This document shows, in pieces, positions 44,617 through 56,485 of a DNA stretch of 64,000 nucleotides; position 1 is the first letter of the stretch, and the number at the start of each line of letters is the position of its first letter. The stretch is from Tessaracoccus oleiagri (GTDB lineage Bacteria > Actinomycetota > Actinomycetes > Propionibacteriales > Propionibacteriaceae), in the NCBI RefSeq assembly GCF_900103275.1, contig NZ_FNGP01000002.1, positions 310,001 through 374,000 on the forward strand. Direction: 5' to 3'. Below the pieces are notes generated by a model. The model saw nothing but the letters and a program-made list of their open reading frames with translations, had not been told where the DNA came from and did no database searches. The position numbers and the translations under genes were made by a program.

Positions 44617-45543
44617 ATGAGCATCTACCCTGACGTGACGGCCCTGATCGGCCGCTCGCCCCTTGTGAAGCTGAACCGCATCGCCGGCGACAACGCGACC
44701 GTCGCAGCGAAGCTGGAGTTCTACAATCCCGCCAACTCCGTGAAGGACCGCATCGGCGTGGCCATCATCGATGCCGCGGAGCAGTCCGGGCAGCTGAAGC
44801 CCGGCGGCGTCATCGTCGAAGGCACCTCCGGCAACACCGGCATCGCTCTCGCCATGGCCGGCGCCGCGCGCGGCTACAAGGTCGTGCTGTGCATGCCCGA
44901 GACCATGTCGATGGAGCGTCGCGCACTGCTGCGCGCGTACGGCGCCGAGCTGATCCTGACCCCCGGCCCCGAGGGCATGCGTGGTGCGGTCGGCAAGGCC
45001 GAGGAGATCGCCGCCGAGCGCGGCGGCGTGCTGGCCCGACAGTTCGCCAACCAGGCCAACCTGCACATCCACCGCACCACCACCGCGGAGGAGGTCTGGA
45101 ACGACACCGACGGCAAGATCGACATCTTCGTCGCCGGAGTAGGCACCGGCGGCACCATCAGCGGTGTCGGCCAGGTGCTGAAGGAGCGCAAGCCCGACGT
45201 GCAGATCGTCGCCGTCGAGCCGGCCGACTCCCCGCTGCTCAGCGAGGGCAAGGCCGGCCCCCACAAGATCCAGGGGCTGGGCGCCAACTTCGTGCCGGAG
45301 ATCCTCGACCGCAGCGTCATCGACGAGATCGTCACCCGCAAGCTCGACGAGTCGATCGAGTACGCCCGCAGGGCCGCATCGGAGGAGGGCATCCTCGCCG
45401 GCATCTCCGGCGGCGCGGCGCTCTCCGCCGCGGCCGAGATCGCCCAGCGCCCCGAGAACGCGGGCAAGACGATCGTCGTCATCGTCCCCGACTTCGGTGA
45501 GCGCTACCTGTCCACCGTTCTCTTCGAGGGCCTTGTCGGCTAG
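44617..45543 (+). CDS. cysK: Cysteine synthase A (O-acetylserine sulfhydrylase)
   Basis: A PLP enzyme that makes cysteine from O-acetylserine and sulfide. At 308 residues it shows the PLP lysine Lys43 (NPANSVKDR), the substrate loop EGTSGNTGI (68-76), the phosphate-binding GTGGTISG and ISGGAA near the C-terminus. It is followed 9 nt later by cysE, which makes its substrate. The TAG stop is also the first half of the TAGATT box before cysE. Confidence 0.97.
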   Translation: MSIYPDVTALIGRSPLVKLNRIAGDNATVAAKLEFYNPANSVKDRIGVAIIDAAEQSGQLKPGGVIVEGTSGNTGIALAMAGAARGYKVVLCMPETMSMERRALLRAYGAELILTPGPEGMRGAVGKAEEIAAERGGVLARQFANQANLHIHRTTTAEEVWNDTDGKIDIFVAGVGTGGTISGVGQVLKERKPDVQIVAVEPADSPLLSEGKAGPHKIQGLGANFVPEILDRSVIDEIVTRKLDESIEYARRAASEEGILAGISGGAALSAAAEIAQRPENAGKTIVVIVPDFGERYLSTVLFEGLVG

Positions 45544-45546
45544 ATT
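45541..45546 (+). promoter_or_regulatory. -10 box TAGATT overlapping the cysK stop; putative leaderless start of cysE
   Basis: The cysK stop TAG (45541-45543) forms the first half of TAGATT, 6 nt before the cysE ATG. cysE has no ribosome site, so it may be expressed from its own transcript as well as by read-through. Confidence 0.45.
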
Positions 45547-45552
45547 TCAGCC

Positions 45553-46110
45553 ATGACGAACAAGGGATTGTTGCAGCGCGCCTGGGCCCGCATCCAGGAG
45601 GACCTGGATGCGGCCATGCGGGATGACCCGGCCGCTCGCAACAAGCTCGAGGTCGCGCTGATCTACTCGGGCGTCCACGCCGTGTGGGCGTACCGGGTGG
45701 CCAACAAGCTCTGGTACAAGTCGCCCGCGCTGCAGCCCGTGGCGCGGGCGATCTCCCAGTTCGCCCGCTTCCTGACCGGCATCGAGATCCACCCCGGCGC
45801 GACGATCGGCCGCCGCTTCTTCATCGACCACGGCATGGGGGTCGTCATCGGCGAGACTGCCGAGGTCGGCGACGACGTGCTCATGTACCACCAAGTGACC
45901 CTCGGCGGCCGGGCCCGTGGCCGCTTCAAGCGCCACCCCACCATCGGCAACCGGGTCCTCCTCGGCGCCGGCGCGAAGATCATCGGCGCCATCACGGTCG
46001 GCGACGACGCCAAGATCGGCGCCAATGCGCTCGTCGTGAAGGACGTCGCCCCGGGCGCAGTGATCGTGGGCATTCCCAGCAAGGTGCACGACGGGGACGT
46101 CATCGCCTAA
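45553..46110 (+). CDS. cysE: Serine O-acetyltransferase
   Basis: Makes O-acetylserine from serine and acetyl-CoA. The 185-residue protein is the short class: an N-terminal helical region (1-65) and a left-handed beta-helix of hexapeptide repeats with [12 protein letters not shown] and the catalytic YHQVTLGG segment. The C-terminal tail ends DGDVIA; in other bacteria a terminal Ile docks in CysK to form the cysteine synthase complex, and here Ile is penultimate. Confidence 0.95.
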   Translation: MTNKGLLQRAWARIQEDLDAAMRDDPAARNKLEVALIYSGVHAVWAYRVANKLWYKSPALQPVARAISQFARFLTGIEIHPGATIGRRFFIDHGMGVVIGETAEVGDDVLMYHQVTLGGRARGRFKRHPTIGNRVLLGAGAKIIGAITVGDDAKIGANALVVKDVAPGAVIVGIPSKVHDGDVIA

Positions 46111-46206
46111 CTCTGGCCCCCGGCTCGTCGTTGAAAGGCCAAGGAGTACGCTGAGGCGCACCGGGCGCGTCAGGGTGACCCCGGTAGCTATCCGTGGAGT
46201 TCATCT

Positions 46207-47610
46207 ATGACCGTGCCTGCCTGGGGGTTGATCCCCTTCGTCCTGATGCTGCTCAGCATCGCGATCTTCCCCCTCATCCCCGCCACCGCCCACCACTGGG
46301 AGCGTCCCCGCAACCAGCTGCTGGTGGCCCTGGTGCTGGGCCTGCCGGTCGCGCTGTGGATGATTCTCGCGGGTGAGTCGGTCTCGGTCTGGCACGCGCT
46401 CTTCGAGTACTTCCAGTTCATCTCCCTGCTGCTGGCCCTCTTCATCGTCGCCGGCGCGATCCACCTCCGCGGCGACATCGAGGCCACGCCCCGCAACAAC
46501 GTCGTGTTCCTCGCCGTGGGCGGCGTCGTCGCCTCCTTCATCGGGACGACGGGTGCCGCCATGCTCCTGATCCGGCCCATCCTCAAGACCAACCGCGAGC
46601 GCAAGCACGTCGCCCACACCGTGATCTTCGCGATCTTCGTCGTGGCGAACTGCGGCGGCCTCCTCACACCGCTGGGCGACCCGCCGCTCTTCCTCGGCCT
46701 GCTGCGCGGCGTGCCGTTCACCTGGACGTTCGGGCTCTTCTTCGAGTGGCTGCTCGTCAACTCCCTCCTGCTGCTGACCTACTTCGCGCTGGACCGCAAG
46801 ATGTACGCGTTGGAGGACCCCTCATCGATCGCCCTCGACAAGACGCAGCAGGAGCCCCTGCGCATCGCAGGAGCCGTCCACTTCATCTTCTTCGCCGTGA
46901 TCATCCTCGCCGTCGCGTTGGCCCCGTCGATCGACCTCCACGCCATCGAGACCGGCCAGGCCACCGCCATGTCGTACGTGCCCCTCCGGGAGATCCTGAT
47001 GCTCGGCGCGGCGGCACTGTCGCTCTGGCTGGGCAGCAACGAGGTGCGCTACGGCCTCAACGCGTTCAAGTGGGCGCCGATCCTCGAGGTGGCCGCCATC
47101 TTCATCGGCATCTTCCTCACCATGATTCCCGCGCTGAAGTACCTCGGCCAGATCGCGCCGAAGCTGCCGCTCAACGAGCTGACGTTCTTCTGGATCACCG
47201 GCGGGCTCTCCTCCGTGCTGGACAACGCCCCCACCTACGCGACCTTCTTCGAGATCGCGAGCCGGCTGCCCGGTGAGCCCCGCATCGGCTTCGATCCGGG
47301 CGTGCCCGAGTTCTACCTCGTCGCGATCAGCCTCGGTGCGGTGTTCTTCGGGGCCATGACGTACATCGGCAACGGCCCGAACTTCATGGTGAAGTCAGTG
47401 GCCGAGTCCACCGGCGTGAAGATGCCGTCGTTCGGCGGCTACATCCAGTGGTCGGTGTCCTACCTCCTGCCGATCCTCTTCGCGGTCAGCGGGATCTTCG
47501 TCGCGGACGGGCTCGGCTGGCAGATCGCGGGGTGGACCGCGGTGGCCCTCATCATCGTCAGGGCTGTGTTCAAGGGCCGCGTGACCGACCGGACCCCGGT
47601 CGGCGCCTGA
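46207..47610 (+). CDS. Putative sodium:proton antiporter (NhaD/UIT-type ion transporter)
   Basis: A 467-residue membrane protein with about 12 helices of the ion transporter superfamily. Signature stretches are SFIGTTGAAMLLIRP, LTPLGDPPLFLGLLRGVPF, LSSVLDNAPTYATFF and MTYIGNGPNFMVK, resembling NhaD/UIT proteins. The ion and direction are not proven. GTGGAG lies upstream of the ATG. It ends 3 nt before the stop of the convergent ABC-2 permease gene, with no terminator between. Confidence 0.85.
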   Translation: MTVPAWGLIPFVLMLLSIAIFPLIPATAHHWERPRNQLLVALVLGLPVALWMILAGESVSVWHALFEYFQFISLLLALFIVAGAIHLRGDIEATPRNNVVFLAVGGVVASFIGTTGAAMLLIRPILKTNRERKHVAHTVIFAIFVVANCGGLLTPLGDPPLFLGLLRGVPFTWTFGLFFEWLLVNSLLLLTYFALDRKMYALEDPSSIALDKTQQEPLRIAGAVHFIFFAVIILAVALAPSIDLHAIETGQATAMSYVPLREILMLGAAALSLWLGSNEVRYGLNAFKWAPILEVAAIFIGIFLTMIPALKYLGQIAPKLPLNELTFFWITGGLSSVLDNAPTYATFFEIASRLPGEPRIGFDPGVPEFYLVAISLGAVFFGAMTYIGNGPNFMVKSVAESTGVKMPSFGGYIQWSVSYLLPILFAVSGIFVADGLGWQIAGWTAVALIIVRAVFKGRVTDRTPVGA

Positions 47611-47613
47611 CGC

Positions 47614-49251
47614 TCACACGCGCAGGTCGCGCCGGCTGAAGGCCGGGAACGCCACCGCCATGGCGGCCACCCCCGCCCCCGCCAGCAGCGCGACGTGCGC
47701 CCAGTCCGCCCCGTCGGCGAGCGGCTGGGCCGCCGAGTAGTAGTAGAAGGGCGAGAACTTGGCGTAGCCCTCGGTGTCCTCGCTGAGCAGGAGCATCGAG
47801 TAGCCGAAGTGGCCGACGAGGCCCAGCCCGACCGCGGTCCAGACGACGGCCGCGCCGCTGCCGGTCGCCGCAGCCACGAGCAGGGAGACGCCCCCCACGA
47901 ACAGCCCGAGGGCGAGCAGGTGCGCGGTGGCACCCATGATGTTGGCGGGGAGCAGGCCCAGGTCGGCGAGCTCGGAGCCCGCCCAGATGCCCGCGCCGGT
48001 GGCGACGGCGACGATGGTCGCGTAGGAGGTGAGCGCGACCGTCGCGGCCAGCACCGCACGCGACCTCGGGACCGGCGCGCTCAGGACCGTGCCGAGGCGC
48101 CCCTCCCGCTCCTCCGAGGCCAGCCCAGCGGCGGCCGCCGCCACCATCGTGATGACCGCCGCCGGCGCCATCATCCCCATCGTCTCGCCCCAGTAGAAGC
48201 CCGTGGGTGTCGACATGTCGTCGGCCCCGAAGAGGGCCATCATCTCCGGCGGGATGGATTCCATCATCGAGTCGAGCGCGGGAGCGAGCTGCTCGTAGAT
48301 GGGGCCCATCGCAACTCCCATCAGCAGCCCCATCGTGCCGGTGACGACGAGAAGGAGCGCACGGTTGCGCGCGAACGCCAGCCCGAACAGCGTCATCGGT
48401 CGTCGTGCGTGGCCCCTCGGGGCGAGCAACCGGAGCGCGGCGAGCCGCTCCGAGAGTGAGACCGGCGGAGCGGTGCGGAGATCCCGGCGGGGGAACGCAA
48501 CCACGCCGACGGTGAGGAGCACGGCCGCGATCCCGAGGTGCAGCGCCAAGTAACCCGCGTCGATCCCGTTCACCAGGATCTCCGGTTCCGTGTACCAGTG
48601 CCACGGGGAGAACCGTGCCAGGTCGGCGTACTCGGGCCAGAGGGGCAGCAGCCCCGCCGCGAACCAGCTCAGCACCAGCACCGCGGCGCCCGCTCCCGCG
48701 GCCATGGACTTGCTGCCGGTGACCGCACCGATCGCGAAGGCGAGGGCGCCGTAGAACAGGGCATTGGCCCCGAGGCCCACGCACACGGCACCGAGGTGCG
48801 CGTCACCGCGATCGACGCCGGTGACGACCGCCGACAGCACGGAGGCACCCCACAGCGCCAGCACGGTCGCGCCGATGACGACGACGAGGACGAGCGCCTT
48901 GGCCGACACTGCGGTCAGTCGCGACACGGGGTGGTCCAGCAGGAACGCCAGGGTACGTCGGCGCTCCTCGCCGGCGACGATGTCGGCACCGATCGAGACG
49001 GCGAGCGCCGCCACGGCGAGCGCGCCCATGACCGCGAGCATCTCGTTGTAGGCCAGCACGGCCGCCGAGGCGCCCAGTGGCACGCCCATCATCTGCCGGA
49101 GCGCCTCTGGCAGCTCGTCGTAGATGGTGAGGTCCATCGTCTGGTAGATCGCCAGCCCGAGCAGGAGCATCGGGAAGATCGACGCGACGATGATCGCCGC
49201 CGGGCGCCACCGCGCCGCCAGGCCGTGGCGCAGCACCAGGACGCCGCTCAC
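47614..49251 (-). CDS. ABC-2 type transporter permease, tandemly duplicated
   Basis: A 545-residue membrane protein with about 12 helices in two repeated halves. Both halves contain an IVAGEERRRTLAFLLDHPVSR-like or ASEEREGRLGTVLSAPVPR cytoplasmic element and end alike: FSPWHWYTEPEILVNGID...AFPRRDLR and FSPFYYYSAAQPLADGAD...AFSRRDLR. Such double permeases serve exporters with a single ATPase. The GTG start overlaps the ATPase stop (GTGA). The exported compound is unknown. Confidence 0.88.
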   Translation of the reverse strand: MSGVLVLRHGLAARWRPAAIIVASIFPMLLLGLAIYQTMDLTIYDELPEALRQMMGVPLGASAAVLAYNEMLAVMGALAVAALAVSIGADIVAGEERRRTLAFLLDHPVSRLTAVSAKALVLVVVIGATVLALWGASVLSAVVTGVDRGDAHLGAVCVGLGANALFYGALAFAIGAVTGSKSMAAGAGAAVLVLSWFAAGLLPLWPEYADLARFSPWHWYTEPEILVNGIDAGYLALHLGIAAVLLTVGVVAFPRRDLRTAPPVSLSERLAALRLLAPRGHARRPMTLFGLAFARNRALLLVVTGTMGLLMGVAMGPIYEQLAPALDSMMESIPPEMMALFGADDMSTPTGFYWGETMGMMAPAAVITMVAAAAAGLASEEREGRLGTVLSAPVPRSRAVLAATVALTSYATIVAVATGAGIWAGSELADLGLLPANIMGATAHLLALGLFVGGVSLLVAAATGSGAAVVWTAVGLGLVGHFGYSMLLLSEDTEGYAKFSPFYYYSAAQPLADGADWAHVALLAGAGVAAMAVAFPAFSRRDLRV

Positions 49252-50138
49252 CGCGAGTCCCTGTAGAAGGCGAGGAAGACCTCCTCGAGGTCGGCGTCGG
49301 AGGCGGAGAGGTCCAGGATCCGGTAGCGGGCGGTCACCGCCTCCAGGAGGGCGCCCAGTTCCCCGTCGAAGCTCAAGTGGACGCGGTGGTCGGCGACGAC
49401 GACGTCCCTGGCCCCGGCCAGCGCCTCGAAGTCGACCGCGCGCGGCTGCGGGTCGAGGAGCAGGTCGACGCGTCGCACCGCGCGCAGGTCGTCGATGTCC
49501 TCCACCGCCACCATGTGCCCGTCGCGGATGATGCCGACGCGGTCCGCCACCCGCTGCACCTCCGAGAGCGTGTGGCTGGAGAGGAACACGGTCCGCCCTT
49601 CGGCGACGGTCTCCCTGACGAGTTGCTGGAACTGGTGCTGGACGAGGGGGTCCAGACCCGCGTTCGGCTCGTCCATGATCACCAGTTCCGGGCGGTGCAT
49701 GAAGGCGAGGATGAGCCCGATCTTCTGCCGGTTGCCGGTCGACAGCTCGCCGGTGCGTTTGTCGAGATCGGCATCGAAGCGGTCCACCAACTCGCCCACG
49801 TAGCTCTGGTCGACCCCGCCGCGCAGGCCCCCGAAGAATCTCAGCGTGTCCCGGCCGGTCATCTTCGGGTAGAGCGCCAGGTCGCTGGGCAGGTAGCCGA
49901 TCCGTCGGTGGATCTCCACGGCGTCCCGCCGGGAGTCGAGGCCGAGCAGCTCGGCCCGGCCGGCCGTCGGGCGGATCTCGTCGAGCAGTACCCGGATCGT
50001 GGTCGACTTCCCGGCGCCGTTCGGCCCGAGGAACCCGAACACCTCCCCCGCCCGGATCTCGAGGTCGATCCCCTTCACGGCCTCGAAGCGGCCGTAGCGC
50101 TTCACGAGACCGTGGGTGCGGATGGCTGGGGTGCTCAT
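49248..50138 (-). CDS. ABC-2 type transporter ATP-binding protein
   Basis: A 296-residue ATPase with Walker A GPNGAGKST, signature LSTGNRQK, Walker B LVIMDEPNAGLDP and the switch SSHTLSEV. The C-terminal ~90 residues are the extra domain usual in drug or antibiotic-type exporters. GGGAGGAACC lies before the ATG; TAGTCT about 25 nt upstream (50163-50168) is a candidate -10. It works with the duplicated permease encoded downstream. Confidence 0.92.
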   Translation of the reverse strand: MSTPAIRTHGLVKRYGRFEAVKGIDLEIRAGEVFGFLGPNGAGKSTTIRVLLDEIRPTAGRAELLGLDSRRDAVEIHRRIGYLPSDLALYPKMTGRDTLRFFGGLRGGVDQSYVGELVDRFDADLDKRTGELSTGNRQKIGLILAFMHRPELVIMDEPNAGLDPLVQHQFQQLVRETVAEGRTVFLSSHTLSEVQRVADRVGIIRDGHMVAVEDIDDLRAVRRVDLLLDPQPRAVDFEALAGARDVVVADHRVHLSFDGELGALLEAVTARYRILDLSASDADLEEVFLAFYRDSR

Positions 50139-50213
50139 GGTTCCTCCCGCTCGTATGACACCAGACTAGGACCTGCACCTCGATCTCGGGCCTCCGGGAG
50201 GCTCCTGGGCCGG

Positions 50214-50219
50214 TAGATT
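50214..50219 (+). promoter_or_regulatory. Candidate -10 box TAGATT for the VOC gene
   Basis: TAGATT gives a leader of about 19 nt that includes AAGGGAG, so this transcript should carry a normal ribosome site. Confidence 0.4.
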
Positions 50220-50244
50220 GGGCGTCGTCGAAGGGAGTCCCGCC

Positions 50245-50922
50245 ATGACCACCGTCCGCCCCATCGTGCACACCGACCACCCCGACCGTTACGAGCTGCT
50301 CCTGTCGGCGTTGGGCGGCGTCTCCGTCGTCCGGGAGCTCGGCTGGAACGTCCTGGAGTTCGCCAGTGGCCGGGTGGCACTGCAGGCCCCCACCGACGAC
50401 ATCGCCCCCGGCACCGTCGTGCTCACCCTGGAGATGGAGGACCTCGACGCCTGGGCCGAGCAGCGGGGCGTCGCCGAGGAGGACATGCCCGGGGGCAGGG
50501 CGGTGCCGCTCGGCACCGGAGACGGTGTGGTCGTGCGCGCGACCCTGCCCACCAGCGCGAACTCGGCCGCAGGAGGCAGGACGAGCCTGCTGCCCATCTG
50601 GATGACCGCCGACGTGGCCCGCGCGGCTGCGCTGCTGGAGTCCGCCGGGCTCGAGGTGACGGCTCGGACCGGGAACGGCCGCTGGGTGGAACTGCGCAGC
50701 GACGACGGCGGCGTCGCCGTCCACGAGACGCCGGAGGAGGCAGACGGGGGGATGCTGCTCTCCTTCCTCCACGCCGGCGACGTCGAGGCGCTCGTCCCGC
50801 TGCTGGAGGAGATCGGCGCCGACCCGCGGGTCGTGGACGGCCCGAACGGTCGGACCGTGCGGGTGGCGAACCCCGACGGTGGCGAGCGCCTGTGGATCCA
50901 TGAGCGTCGCCCCGCCGAATAG
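50245..50922 (+). CDS. VOC (glyoxalase/bleomycin resistance fold) family protein
   Basis: A 225-residue protein of two VOC-like halves (about 1-110 and 115-225), each with the beta-alpha-beta3 pattern (MTADVARAAALLESAGLEVTARTGNGRWVEL in the second). Specific function unknown; the metal-ligand pattern is not obvious. The start at 50245 has AAGGGAG upstream. Its TAG stop is the first half of the TAGGCT box before glbO. Confidence 0.75.
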   Translation: MTTVRPIVHTDHPDRYELLLSALGGVSVVRELGWNVLEFASGRVALQAPTDDIAPGTVVLTLEMEDLDAWAEQRGVAEEDMPGGRAVPLGTGDGVVVRATLPTSANSAAGGRTSLLPIWMTADVARAAALLESAGLEVTARTGNGRWVELRSDDGGVAVHETPEEADGGMLLSFLHAGDVEALVPLLEEIGADPRVVDGPNGRTVRVANPDGGERLWIHERRPAE

Positions 50923-50925
50923 GCT
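50920..50925 (+). promoter_or_regulatory. -10 box TAGGCT overlapping the VOC stop; putative leaderless start of glbO
   Basis: The stop codon TAG (50920-50922) begins TAGGCT, 6 nt before the glbO ATG. The G-run between is too close to the ATG for a standard ribosome site. Confidence 0.45.
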
Positions 50926-50931
50926 GGGGGC

Positions 50932-51312
50932 ATGACCGAGACCTTCTACGACCGCGTCGGGGGACACGAGGCGTTCCGCAAGCTCGTACACGAGTTCTAC
51001 CGCGGCGTCGCCGACGACCCGCCGCTGAAGGAGATGTACCCGGAGGAGGACCTGGGGCCGGCGGAGGAACGGCTGAGGCTCTTCCTCGAGCAGTACTGGG
51101 GCGGCCCGAAGACCTACGGGGAGACGCGCGGGCACCCGAGGCTCCGGATCCGCCACGCCCCGTTCGTGATCACCCCGGAGCAGCGCGACCGCTGGCTTCG
51201 GCACATGCTGGCCGCGGTGGACACCCTGGGGCTCCCCGAGGCCGAGGACGCCGAGCTGCGGGAGTATTTGGTGCGCGCCGCGCACTTCATGGTCAACGCG
51301 ATGGAGGCCTGA
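50932..51312 (+). CDS. glbO: Group II truncated haemoglobin (trHbO)
   Basis: A 126-residue haem protein binding oxygen or NO. It closely follows the mycobacterial GlbO pattern: Tyr23 (B10), YPEEDLGPAEERLRLFLEQYWGGP-type CD region, proximal His75 (RHAPF) and Trp88 (G8). Expected in the cytoplasm or loosely at the membrane, supporting respiration or NO detoxification. Monocistronic or read from the VOC gene; convergent with the chorismate mutase gene 12 nt away. Confidence 0.95.
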   Translation: MTETFYDRVGGHEAFRKLVHEFYRGVADDPPLKEMYPEEDLGPAEERLRLFLEQYWGGPKTYGETRGHPRLRIRHAPFVITPEQRDRWLRHMLAAVDTLGLPEAEDAELREYLVRAAHFMVNAMEA

Positions 51313-51324
51313 CCGGCCGGGGGC

Positions 51325-51624
51325 TCAGCCCTGCTCGTCGCGGATGTGCTCGTGGTGCCGGACGACCTCGCGCACGATGAACGTGATGAACTTCTCGGCG
51401 AACTCCGGGTCGAGTTGCGACTCCTCCGCGAGCGAGCGCAGCCGGGCGATCTGCTTGGCCTCGCGGTCGGGGTCGGCCGGGGGCATGCCGTGCTTGGCCT
51501 TGAGCTCCCCGACGCGCTGGGTCACCTTGAACCGCTCCGCCAGCAGGTGCACCAGCATCGAGTCCATGTTGTCGATGCTGGAACGCAGGCGGAGCAGTTC
51601 CTCGCGGGCCTCGTCGCCGGTCAT
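51325..51624 (-). CDS. Chorismate mutase (AroQ class)
   Basis: A 99-residue all-helical protein that would convert chorismate to prephenate for Phe and Tyr synthesis. The AroQ pattern is visible: LRSSIDNMDSMLVHLLAER with Arg14 and Arg31, VGELKAKHG with Lys42 and DPDREAKQ with Arg54 and Glu55. The ATG overlaps the guaB3 stop (ATGA), so it is the last gene of a guaB-guaB3-chorismate mutase unit. Confidence 0.88.
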   Translation of the reverse strand: MTGDEAREELLRLRSSIDNMDSMLVHLLAERFKVTQRVGELKAKHGMPPADPDREAKQIARLRSLAEESQLDPEFAEKFITFIVREVVRHHEHIRDEQG

Positions 51625-52724
51625 CCGTGCAGGATCAGGTCGATGCGCTGGAAGCTCTTGACGTCGGTGTAGCCGGTCAGGGCCATGGCCTTGCGCAGCC
51701 CACCGGCCAGGTTCATCGTGCCGTCGGGCACCCGCGACGGGCCGACGACGACCTCCTCCAGCGTGCCGACCTGCTCGAAGAACGAGCGCTCGCCGCGGGG
51801 CAGCGTGGAGTGCCAGGCCTCGGAGCCCCAGTGCCAGCCCTTGCCGGGGGCCTCGGTGGCACGGGCGAGCGGGGAGCCGACCATGACCGCGTCGGCGCCG
51901 CAGGCGATGGCCTTGGCGATGTCGCCGGAACGCCCCACCGCGCCGTCGGCGATGATGTGGACGTAGCGGCCTCCGGACTCCTCGATGTAGTCGCGGCGGG
52001 CCTCGGCCACGTCGGCGACCGCGGACGCCATCGGCACCTCGATGCCCAGGACCGAGGCGGTCGTGTGCGACGCGCCGCCGCCGAACCCGACGAGGACCCC
52101 CGCGGCGCCGGAGCGCATCAGGTGGAGGGCCGCGCGGTACGTCGCCACTCCCCCGACGAGGACCGGCGTGTCGAAGCGGTAGATGAAGTCCTTCAGGTTC
52201 AGGACGTTCTCCCCGCCGACGTGCTCTGCGGAGACCGTCGTGCCGCGGATGACGAAGAAGTCGAGGCCTGCCTTCTCGATGATGCCGGCGAACTCCTGGG
52301 TGCGCGCGGGCGACAGGGAACCGGCGACGGGGACGCCCGCCTCACGCAGCTGCGCGAGTCGGGACTCGATCAGCTCCGCCTTGATCGGCTCGGAGTAGAT
52401 CTCCTGCATGCGCCGCGTCGCGGTGACCTGGTCCATCTCCCCCGTGAGCCGCTCGTACTGCTCGGTGGGATCCTCGTAGCGGGTCCAGAGGCCCTCGAGG
52501 TTGAGCACGCCCAGACCACCGAGCTGGCCCATCCTGATCGCGGTCTCCGGGGACATCACCGAGTCCATGGGGGCACCGACGATCGGCACGTCGAACGTGA
52601 CGGCGTCGATCTTCCAGGACAGGTCCACTTCGGAGTCGCTGCGGGTGCGCCGCGTGGGGGCGATGGCTACGTCGTCGAAGCTGTAGGCCTGCGTGGCGCG
52701 CTTGCTGCGGGCGAGATCATACAT
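51621..52724 (-). CDS. guaB3: GuaB3 family IMP dehydrogenase-related protein
   Basis: A 367-residue TIM-barrel protein of the IMPDH/GMPR family without CBS domains. N-terminal AYSFDDVAIAPTRRTR is typical of GuaB3. At the place of the IMPDH catalytic loop (GPGSICTTR in the neighbouring GuaB) it reads GFGGGASHTT (213-222), with His220 instead of the nucleophilic Cys. Its reaction is therefore uncertain. I chose the ATG at 52724; a GTG at 52730 in frame is only 2 nt from the -10 box. guaB ends just upstream. Confidence 0.88.
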   Translation of the reverse strand: MYDLARSKRATQAYSFDDVAIAPTRRTRSDSEVDLSWKIDAVTFDVPIVGAPMDSVMSPETAIRMGQLGGLGVLNLEGLWTRYEDPTEQYERLTGEMDQVTATRRMQEIYSEPIKAELIESRLAQLREAGVPVAGSLSPARTQEFAGIIEKAGLDFFVIRGTTVSAEHVGGENVLNLKDFIYRFDTPVLVGGVATYRAALHLMRSGAAGVLVGFGGGASHTTASVLGIEVPMASAVADVAEARRDYIEESGGRYVHIIADGAVGRSGDIAKAIACGADAVMVGSPLARATEAPGKGWHWGSEAWHSTLPRGERSFFEQVGTLEEVVVGPSRVPDGTMNLAGGLRKAMALTGYTDVKSFQRIDLILHG

Positions 52725-52735
52725 GGACACAGATC

Positions 52736-54259
<1,524 letters not shown>

Positions 54260-54390
54260 TCACCTCTCGAAATGCAGGGCGCCGAGGCGCGCCCCGTCGG
54301 TCTACCGGGGCCAGTGTACTCCGCGGTTTCCCGATCACCGACCCGCCAGAGCGGCGGCGGGCACCGTGCGGCAACCCTGGGAAACACGAT

Positions 54391-54418
54391 GCCCCGGGGC
54401 CGCGAGGGCACCCGGGGC
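54391..54418 (-). terminator. Terminator of groES-groEL
   Basis: GCCCCGGG (54391-54398) pairs with CCCGGGGC (54411-54418), 12-nt loop; the stem extends past a T.T mismatch. It lies between the groEL stop and guaB. Confidence 0.6.
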
Positions 54419-54435
54419 TTCGTCGTTCAGACGGC

Positions 54436-56034
<1,599 letters not shown>

Positions 56035-56334
56035 TTACTTGGAGACGACGGCGAGGATGTCGCGCGCGTTCAGCAGCAGGTACTCCTTGCCGTCGTACTT
56101 CAGCTCGGTGCCGCCGTACTTGGAGAACACGACGATGTCGCCCTCCTTGACATCCATGGGGATGCGCTTCTCGCCGTCCTCGTCGAAACGACCGGGACCG
56201 GTCGCGACGACCTTGCCCTCCTGGGGCTTCTCCTTGGCGGTGTCGGGGATCACCAGACCCGAAGCGGTGGTCTGGACTGCTTCGAGGGGCTCAACGAGGA
56301 CGCGGTCCTCAAGCGGCTTGATCGTGGTTGCCAC
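56035..56334 (-). CDS. groES: Co-chaperonin GroES
   Basis: A 99-residue co-chaperonin that caps GroEL ([35 protein letters not shown] mobile loop, [23 protein letters not shown]). I chose GTG at 56334, 8 nt after GGAAGG; a GTG at 56343 is adjacent to the ribosome site and too close. It heads the groES-groEL operon with a ~117-nt leader and two CIRCE operators. Confidence 0.95.
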   Translation of the reverse strand: MATTIKPLEDRVLVEPLEAVQTTASGLVIPDTAKEKPQEGKVVATGPGRFDEDGEKRIPMDVKEGDIVVFSKYGGTELKYDGKEYLLLNARDILAVVSK

Positions 56335-56424
56335 GTCAAACACCTTCCTGTCTTTATCCTCCCGGCCGGACCGGGTTGTGAATTCTGGGTAGGTCGCCGG
56401 GCGTCGTCGCGGGTGCCGCCAGGC

Positions 56425-56451
56425 TTAGCACCCGGGGTCACCGAGTGCTAA
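56425..56451. promoter_or_regulatory. CIRCE operator 1 (HrcA site)
   Basis: TTAGCACCC-N9-GAGTGCTAA; one base differs from the consensus TTAGCACTC-N9-GAGTGCTAA. It lies at the predicted transcription start of groES-groEL and should be bound by HrcA, whose gene is not in the window. Confidence 0.9.
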
Positions 56452-56457
56452 GCCCAC

Positions 56458-56485
56458 CGTATACCCCACTTAGCACTCAAATCAA
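56458..56485 (-). promoter_or_regulatory. Promoter of groES-groEL
   Basis: On the minus strand TTGATT (56480-56485), 16 nt, TATACG (56458-56463). It lies between and over the two CIRCE elements; the -35 contains the stop codon of the upstream methyltransferase gene. Confidence 0.7.
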
